64,000 nt of DNA, from NCBI GenBank assembly GCA_029862185.1, contig JAOTXX010000002.1, forward strand, positions 1-64,000, written 5' to 3'. Of the stretch, positions 59,856 through 64,000 are shown piece after piece. How positions within the stretch are numbered: the first letter of the stretch is position 1; each line of letters starts with the position of its first letter. Source of the stretch: Myxococcales bacterium (GTDB lineage Bacteria; Myxococcota_A; Polyangia; Polyangiales; Houyiibacteriaceae). The notes beneath the pieces are model-generated. The model searched no databases, was not told the DNA's origin, and saw only the letters and a program-made list of their open reading frames with translations. Position numbers and translations under genes: made by a program.

Positions 59856-61343
59856 GTGTTCGAAGACTACGTCGACTACGATGGACTCGGCCTCGCGGCG
59901 CTCGTTGCAAACCGTGAGGTCCATCCGAGCGAGATTCTGGAGGCCGCCATCCATCGTGCGCAGAAGCTGAACCCGGAGCTCAACGCCATCGTGACACCGC
60001 TCCACGACCATGCGCGTGCGCGTGCACGAAATGAGCTTTCGGGTCCGTTTGCCGGCGTGCCCTTTCTTCTCAAGGACGCCCACCACGCGCTCGAGGGCAC
60101 GCCGATGAGCAACGGGAGCCGGCTTCACCGAGGCGAGCGGTCTTCATTCACCGCGGAGATCGTTCGACGCTTCCTCGACGCTGGGGTCATCGTCTTCGGA
60201 AAGACCAACACCCCCGAGTACAAGCTCTCCGTTTTCACGATGCCCAAGGCCTGGGGCGCAACCCGGAATCCCTGGGACCTGAGTCGATCGGCGGGGGGGT
60301 CGAGCGGGGGCTCGGCGGCGGCCGTTGCGGCGGCGATCGTGCCCATGGCGTCCGCCACCGACGAGGGGGGCTCGATCCGGATGCCGGCCTCGGCCTGCGG
60401 CGTATTCGGCCTCAAGCCGAGTCGCGGCCGCAATCCGATCGGGCCGGACTTCGGCTGGGAGTACGAGGGACAGTCGACCTCCCACATCGTGAGCCGGACG
60501 GTCCGCGACTCCGCCGCGATGCTCGACGCCACCGCCGGCCCAGAGCTCGGCTCGCCCTACGTGGCGCCCGGTCCGACTGGATTTCTGGCGGGCCTCGAGT
60601 CGGATCTGGGCCAATTGCGTGTCGGTATGTCGACAGCCAGCCAAGTGTTCGGCGTGACGATGGAAAGTCCCTGCACCGAGGCGGTGCGCGCGACAGGCCG
60701 TCTTTTACAGGACTTGGGCCACATCGTCGAAGAAGTCCCGCTCCCGTTTGACGAATGGGAGGTGCTCCGAGCGTCCATCATCCTCGGCGCAACCAATACA
60801 GCGGCCGTCGTCTCCGACTTGGAGGCAAGATACGGTCGCGCCAAGGTCCGGGGCTCACTTGAAGAGGTCGTCCTGCTCCTCGCCGCGGTGGGGAGGGCGC
60901 TTCCGGCCGAGCAGGTGGGCTCGTCTCGGTGGACAGGCAGGCGTGTAGGTCTAGCGCTGGCGAAGTTCTACACGCGCTATGACCTTCTCCTGATACCGAC
61001 CATGGGTCGGGTGCCGGTGCTTCTCGAGGAGGCGGCACCGACCAAAGCGGAGCAAGGGTTGCTTCGCTGGCTGGTGTCTCGGCCGGCCGCGGGCCTGTTT
61101 GGAGTCCGCGCGCTCCGCGAGCGCGTCATGGATGCCCAGATGAAGGCCTTCTCCCAGCAGGTGCTCCATCGGACGATGGTGGCCAACTTGACCGGTGTCC
61201 CGGCGATGTCCGTGCCGCTTCATCGAACCAAGAAGGGCTTGCCGGTCGGGGTACAGTTCGTTGGACCGTACGGAGACGAAGGGCGAATGCTGAGGCTCGC
61301 GGCTCAGCTCGAGCAGGCCAAGCCCTGGCCGTTCCGCCGATGA
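59856..61343 (+). CDS. Amidase signature family hydrolase
   Basis: A 495-residue amidase. The signature is DLSRSAGGSSGGSAAAVAA, whose Ser with the downstream Ser of TDEGGSIRMPASACGVFGLK and the Lys of VPFLLKDAHHALEG form the Ser-cisSer-Lys triad. Such enzymes cleave amides; the C-terminal region (TGVPAMSVPLHRTKKGLPVG) is also typical. The GTG at 59856 has GGAAGGAA upstream; the track's 59820 start is inside the NnrU-like gene. Substrate is unknown. It is convergent with the TauE-like gene, 7 bp away. Confidence 0.9.
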   Translation: MFEDYVDYDGLGLAALVANREVHPSEILEAAIHRAQKLNPELNAIVTPLHDHARARARNELSGPFAGVPFLLKDAHHALEGTPMSNGSRLHRGERSSFTAEIVRRFLDAGVIVFGKTNTPEYKLSVFTMPKAWGATRNPWDLSRSAGGSSGGSAAAVAAAIVPMASATDEGGSIRMPASACGVFGLKPSRGRNPIGPDFGWEYEGQSTSHIVSRTVRDSAAMLDATAGPELGSPYVAPGPTGFLAGLESDLGQLRVGMSTASQVFGVTMESPCTEAVRATGRLLQDLGHIVEEVPLPFDEWEVLRASIILGATNTAAVVSDLEARYGRAKVRGSLEEVVLLLAAVGRALPAEQVGSSRWTGRRVGLALAKFYTRYDLLLIPTMGRVPVLLEEAAPTKAEQGLLRWLVSRPAAGLFGVRALRERVMDAQMKAFSQQVLHRTMVANLTGVPAMSVPLHRTKKGLPVGVQFVGPYGDEGRMLRLAAQLEQAKPWPFRR

Positions 61344-61350
61344 CGGTCGC

Positions 61351-62106
61351 TCAACCCAAGCTCATGTAGAGCAGGCGGCCGGCGACGTAGAGAACCAACA
61401 GGGCGGTGAGTCGCTTCACGACGCGGCCCGAGAGAACGCGGGTGCTGAGCCGGCTGCCTATCTGACCGCCGATCAGAACGGCCACGCCAAGCCAGATGTA
61501 GTTGAAGAGCTCTGCCAGGTGTGTGGTCGTCCCTTGCTTCGTCGCCTGGCCGACGAGGCCGGCGATTGAATTCACCATGATGAAAAAGCTCGCGGTGGCG
61601 GCGATGCGCTTCGGTTCGGCGAGCCGGAGCAGATGCAATGCAGGCGCCAAAAAGATTCCGCCGCCGACGCCCACCATGCCCGAAAGAAAACCGATCGCAC
61701 CGCCGAGGGGTACGCCCACGAGCCAATTGATCATAGCGACGCGCGGTGGAGACGCCCTTGCCTGTGACGGCTGAAACCACATCGCAATGCCGGCCGCGAG
61801 CAAGGAAAGCCCGAGCAAGAGGACGAAGGTTTGCCTTTGGATTGGAACGCTCCCGCCGAACCAGGCCATGGGAATCGAGAGCGCCACGAACGGAAGCGCA
61901 AAACCGACGCTGAGCTCGCCCGAACGCCGGTACTGCCACACGCCACCGGCGACCACGATGAGGTTGCAGGCCAGTGCGACGGACGGAAGGATGCGGTAAT
62001 CCGTATCGGCGAGAACCAAGAGGGCGTTGTAGGTGGAACCGCCGCCGAAACCGACCGATGCGTAAAGCAGGGCAGTCACGAGGAAGAGCAGGGCGAGGAT
62101 CAGCAT
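61351..62106 (-). CDS. TauE/SafE family sulfite/organosulfur exporter
   Basis: A 251-residue membrane protein with about eight hydrophobic segments. VGFGGGSTYNALLVL near the N-terminus and IGFLSGMVGVGGGIFLAPAL in the centre are the two repeated TauE/SafE motifs. The family exports sulfite, sulfoacetate and related anions. Whether it serves sulfur metabolism here is not known; the only other sulfur-linked gene in the window is the sulfotransferase. Confidence 0.9.
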   Translation of the reverse strand: MLILALLFLVTALLYASVGFGGGSTYNALLVLADTDYRILPSVALACNLIVVAGGVWQYRRSGELSVGFALPFVALSIPMAWFGGSVPIQRQTFVLLLGLSLLAAGIAMWFQPSQARASPPRVAMINWLVGVPLGGAIGFLSGMVGVGGGIFLAPALHLLRLAEPKRIAATASFFIMVNSIAGLVGQATKQGTTTHLAELFNYIWLGVAVLIGGQIGSRLSTRVLSGRVVKRLTALLVLYVAGRLLYMSLG

Positions 62107-62151
62107 GCAGGCGCTGGATACGTCACGCTGCGAGCCCTTGCAACGACGAAG

Positions 62152-63387
62152 CTAACGCTGGCGCCGTTCGGCGCAGCGAGCCGTCGCAGTCGCCACCGCG
62201 ACGGGACGCAGGTCGCCCGGTATGAGGCCGCCAAAGCAATTGGTGACGATGGCGACGCCGAGCTCGCGTTCCGGATCCGCCCATGCGCCTGATCCGCCAA
62301 AACCAAAATGGCCGAATGCATGGGGGTTCGGAAGCCCGAAGTCGAAGTGACGCTGCGCGATGGAGAAACGCACGCCGAGAGAGACGGGCCGCATGTAACC
62401 GACCTTGAAGCGAAGCGGAAAGGGAATCACGCGCCCGATGCGCCGGTTCTGATCTTCGGTGGCCTCTGCGAGGGCCGAAGCCGATAGGATCCGGACTCCG
62501 TTGAGTACGCCCCCGCGACTGAGGGCGCCGTAGAGCCGGGCCAAGGACCGAGCGTTGAACACGCCGTTGCCCGATGGAATGACCGAGGTGAGCCAGCGCG
62601 GGTCGCCCAGCACATCGCCGAGCCCGGGCGGGATCATCGCATCGACAAACTGTCCAATCGCAGAGTGCCATCGCGCGGTGGTGGACGCCGTTCGGCGAAC
62701 CTGTGCGCGAACGCCCCGCGGTCGCCCACGAAGAACTTTCCGCGGAAACTTCGGGATGAGGAACTCGGCCACACGGGGCAGCTCGCTCTCGGGGAGCCCC
62801 ATGTAGAGTCCGTCGAGCTCGAGTGGGTCAGCGAGATTCTCTTTGATCAGTTGGGGGAAGGGCTTGCCGGTCGCACGCTGGAGGACCTCGCCGATGATCC
62901 AGCCGCCGGTCCAGGCGTGGTAGCCAAAGTCCGTGTCCGGCTGGTGTACGGGCCACATGTCTTCGATGACGCGAACCATGTGATCCCAGTCGAACATTTC
63001 TTCGGACGAGTCGATGACCCGGGCGATCGAGTAGAGGCCTGCGCGGTGTGATGCGGCTTGTCGTAGCGTGATGGCCCCCTTGCCGTTCTTGCCAAACTCC
63101 GGCCAGTACCTCGCGACGGGCGCATCGAGGTCCAGCACACCTCGGTCGACCATTTGGTGGAACAGCGTTGCCATGACGCCCTTGCCGGTCGACATGCTCA
63201 AGGCGAGCGTCTCCGGCTGGAAAGGGGTTCCGTTCCTGTCGCGTGTGCCGCCAGCGAGATCTGCCACGAGCTCTCCACGGTGATACACGGCGATGGCGAC
63301 GCCGCCCGGGCCGTGGGCAGGCGTGCACCAGCGAACGGTGTCCCGCAACGAACGAAAATCCGGATGGCTGTATCCGCGTACCTGCAT
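62152..63387 (-). CDS. Serine hydrolase of the class C beta-lactamase/esterase family
   Basis: A 411-residue serine hydrolase. The N-terminal segment has LALSMSTGKGVMATLF, with the SxxK motif (STGK) that holds the nucleophile, and GYHAWTGGWIIGEVLQ supplies the tyrosine motif (YxN-like, here YHAW). The C-terminal HFGFGGSGAWADPE takes the place of the KTG/HxG box. It is like EstB-type esterases and D-aminopeptidases; real beta-lactamase activity is unlikely. I start at the ATG at 63387, before MQVRGYSHPDFRSL; the track's 63468 start is also possible. Confidence 0.85.
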   Translation of the reverse strand: MQVRGYSHPDFRSLRDTVRWCTPAHGPGGVAIAVYHRGELVADLAGGTRDRNGTPFQPETLALSMSTGKGVMATLFHQMVDRGVLDLDAPVARYWPEFGKNGKGAITLRQAASHRAGLYSIARVIDSSEEMFDWDHMVRVIEDMWPVHQPDTDFGYHAWTGGWIIGEVLQRATGKPFPQLIKENLADPLELDGLYMGLPESELPRVAEFLIPKFPRKVLRGRPRGVRAQVRRTASTTARWHSAIGQFVDAMIPPGLGDVLGDPRWLTSVIPSGNGVFNARSLARLYGALSRGGVLNGVRILSASALAEATEDQNRRIGRVIPFPLRFKVGYMRPVSLGVRFSIAQRHFDFGLPNPHAFGHFGFGGSGAWADPERELGVAIVTNCFGGLIPGDLRPVAVATATARCAERRQR

Positions 63388-63676
63388 GTTCTCCGACGGT
63401 GACCTCGATATCCCGATGACACTCCGACGATCGGCCGCTGACACGCCCTTTGTCAAAGTAGACGCCATCCCTGGCGCGACTCACCCTGTTCGATCCGCTC
63501 TGGCTTGCAACCGGCGTGCCGCGCCCAGAAGCTCGTCGTTCGTGTAAGCAATTGGCTGCACATCGGACGCTTGGCGCGCAGAAACTGCGCTGCTCGCCGA
63601 CGCCGGTGCAGTCATTGCGCGGTCTCGTTTCGGGCCCTTGCCGCAATGAAGCGCAACCTCGGGTAGAATCCCGACG
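63388..63676. other. Divergent intergenic region
   Basis: This 289 bp separates the hydrolase and the aminotransferase. A 44-codon minus-strand ORF from the ATG at 63615 to a TGA at 63481 (with ASDVQPIAYTNDELLGAAR) is open but has no clear ribosome binding site, so I do not call it a gene. I see no convincing promoter, terminator or repeat. Confidence 0.4.
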
Positions 63677-64000
63677 ATGCCCGAGGATTCAGTCCCACAG
63701 CCTTTCGACGAGGTAGAAGATCTGCTCGACGTCTTTCGAAAGCACGTCGCGCCCAACAAGCTCGCGTACTACCAGCGAATGGGCCTCCAGATGGTCATGG
63801 GGAAACGTGAGGGGATCTGGTTCGAAGATGCGTACACCGGGCTTCGGCTCATCAACTGTCATTGCAACGGCGGTGTCTTCGGCCTGGGGCACTGCAACCC
63901 TCGCGTCACCGCCGCGGTGGCCAACGCCTTGGGCCAGCTCGACATCGGCAATCATCATTTCGTTTCGGGTCAGCGCGCACAGCTAGCGGCGCGACTCTCG
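63677..64000 (+). CDS. Class III (PLP-dependent) aminotransferase, N-terminal part
   Basis: The first 108 residues of an aminotransferase running off the right edge. FRKHVAPNKLAYYQRMGLQ leads into VMGKREGIWFEDAYTGLRLINCHCNGGVFGLGHCNPRV and NALGQLDIGNHHFVSGQRAQ, which matches the start of the class III fold (acetylornithine or 4-aminobutyrate type) before the PLP lysine. The ATG at 63677 opens the conserved region. The substrate cannot be assigned from this part. Confidence 0.85.
   Translation, partial: MPEDSVPQPFDEVEDLLDVFRKHVAPNKLAYYQRMGLQMVMGKREGIWFEDAYTGLRLINCHCNGGVFGLGHCNPRVTAAVANALGQLDIGNHHFVSGQRAQLAARLS

Noticed and set aside
1-64000. CRISPR arrays, tRNA/rRNA genes, insertion sequences, phage genes
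   Set aside because: I saw no regularly spaced direct repeats, no cloverleaf with CCA-type acceptor, and no transposase, integrase or phage structural motifs in any frame I read.

Overview
The window looks like chromosomal DNA of a GC-rich Gram-negative bacterium, most likely a member of the Myxococcota / Deltaproteobacteria. The reasons are the CarF-type plasmalogen desaturase, the large secreted cytochrome c / beta-propeller protein with calcium-binding C-terminal repeats, the many lipoproteins, the actinobacterial-like Sdh1-type succinate dehydrogenase, and genes packed with ATGA/GTGA stop-start overlaps. The lineage is an inference; no rRNA, tRNA or single-copy marker is present to settle it. 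I see no phage, insertion sequence, CRISPR array or origin.

Layout. 0-5.4 kb: the end of an outer-membrane barrel gene, a 5'-truncated malic enzyme remnant, a GH92 mannosidase lipoprotein, and a phosphohexomutase whose four catalytic motifs are all degenerate. 5.5-11.4 kb: a coupled SDR / sulfotransferase / DUF1214 operon, a divergent methyltransferase, a membrane protein, a gene fragment, and at least three copies of a 55-57 bp dispersed repeat. 11.4-18.6 kb: a tightly coupled seven-gene minus-strand operon running carF, folE, a cytochrome c protein, a membrane protein, korA, korB and a stand-alone PFOR C-terminal-like protein. 18.65-19.06 kb: an ogt pseudogene. 19.1-27.1 kb: a six-gene plus-strand operon joining succinate dehydrogenase (sdhC-A-B), a TPR-like protein, glycogen branching enzyme and amylosucrase. 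27.1-29.4 kb: a winged-helix regulator, a 4-TM protein and a CrtI-like oxidoreductase. 29.5-33.9 kb: a type I secretion-like trio (ABC protein, HlyD, TolC) in which the ABC nucleotide-binding domain has lost its ATPase motifs.

34-41.7 kb: Dps, an unknown protein, an NAD(P)-binding protein, a CPBP membrane protease, an MpaB-type oxygenase coupled to a DUF1295 protein, a DUF2141 protein, a SulP transporter, an epimerase remnant and a VOC protein. 41.9-43.3 kb: a deletion scar that fuses the 3' ends of a lipoprotein gene and a CaiB-type CoA-transferase gene, then a second lipoprotein. 43.3-51.3 kb: a lipoprotein methyltransferase, an animal-type haem peroxidase, the cytochrome c / propeller protein, phosphofructokinase and a YhhN lysoplasmalogenase. 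51.3-59 kb: surface-polysaccharide genes (asparagine synthase-type amidotransferase, two GT4 glycosyltransferases, a sugar epimerase, a WecA/WbcO-type phosphotransferase) with a CBS protein and a fatty-acid desaturase between them. 59-64 kb: NnrU-like protein, amidase, TauE/SafE exporter, beta-lactamase-like hydrolase and the start of a class III aminotransferase.

How the genes fit together. Central carbon metabolism is represented by a ferredoxin-dependent 2-oxoacid oxidoreductase, succinate dehydrogenase, phosphofructokinase and a sucrose-to-glycogen pair. Ether-lipid turnover may be represented at both ends, by CarF (plasmalogen formation) and YhhN (lysoplasmalogen cleavage). The most unusual points are the two pseudoenzymes with intact reading frames, the carF-kor operon, and the clear genomic decay (five remnants or chimeras) next to a dispersed intergenic repeat.
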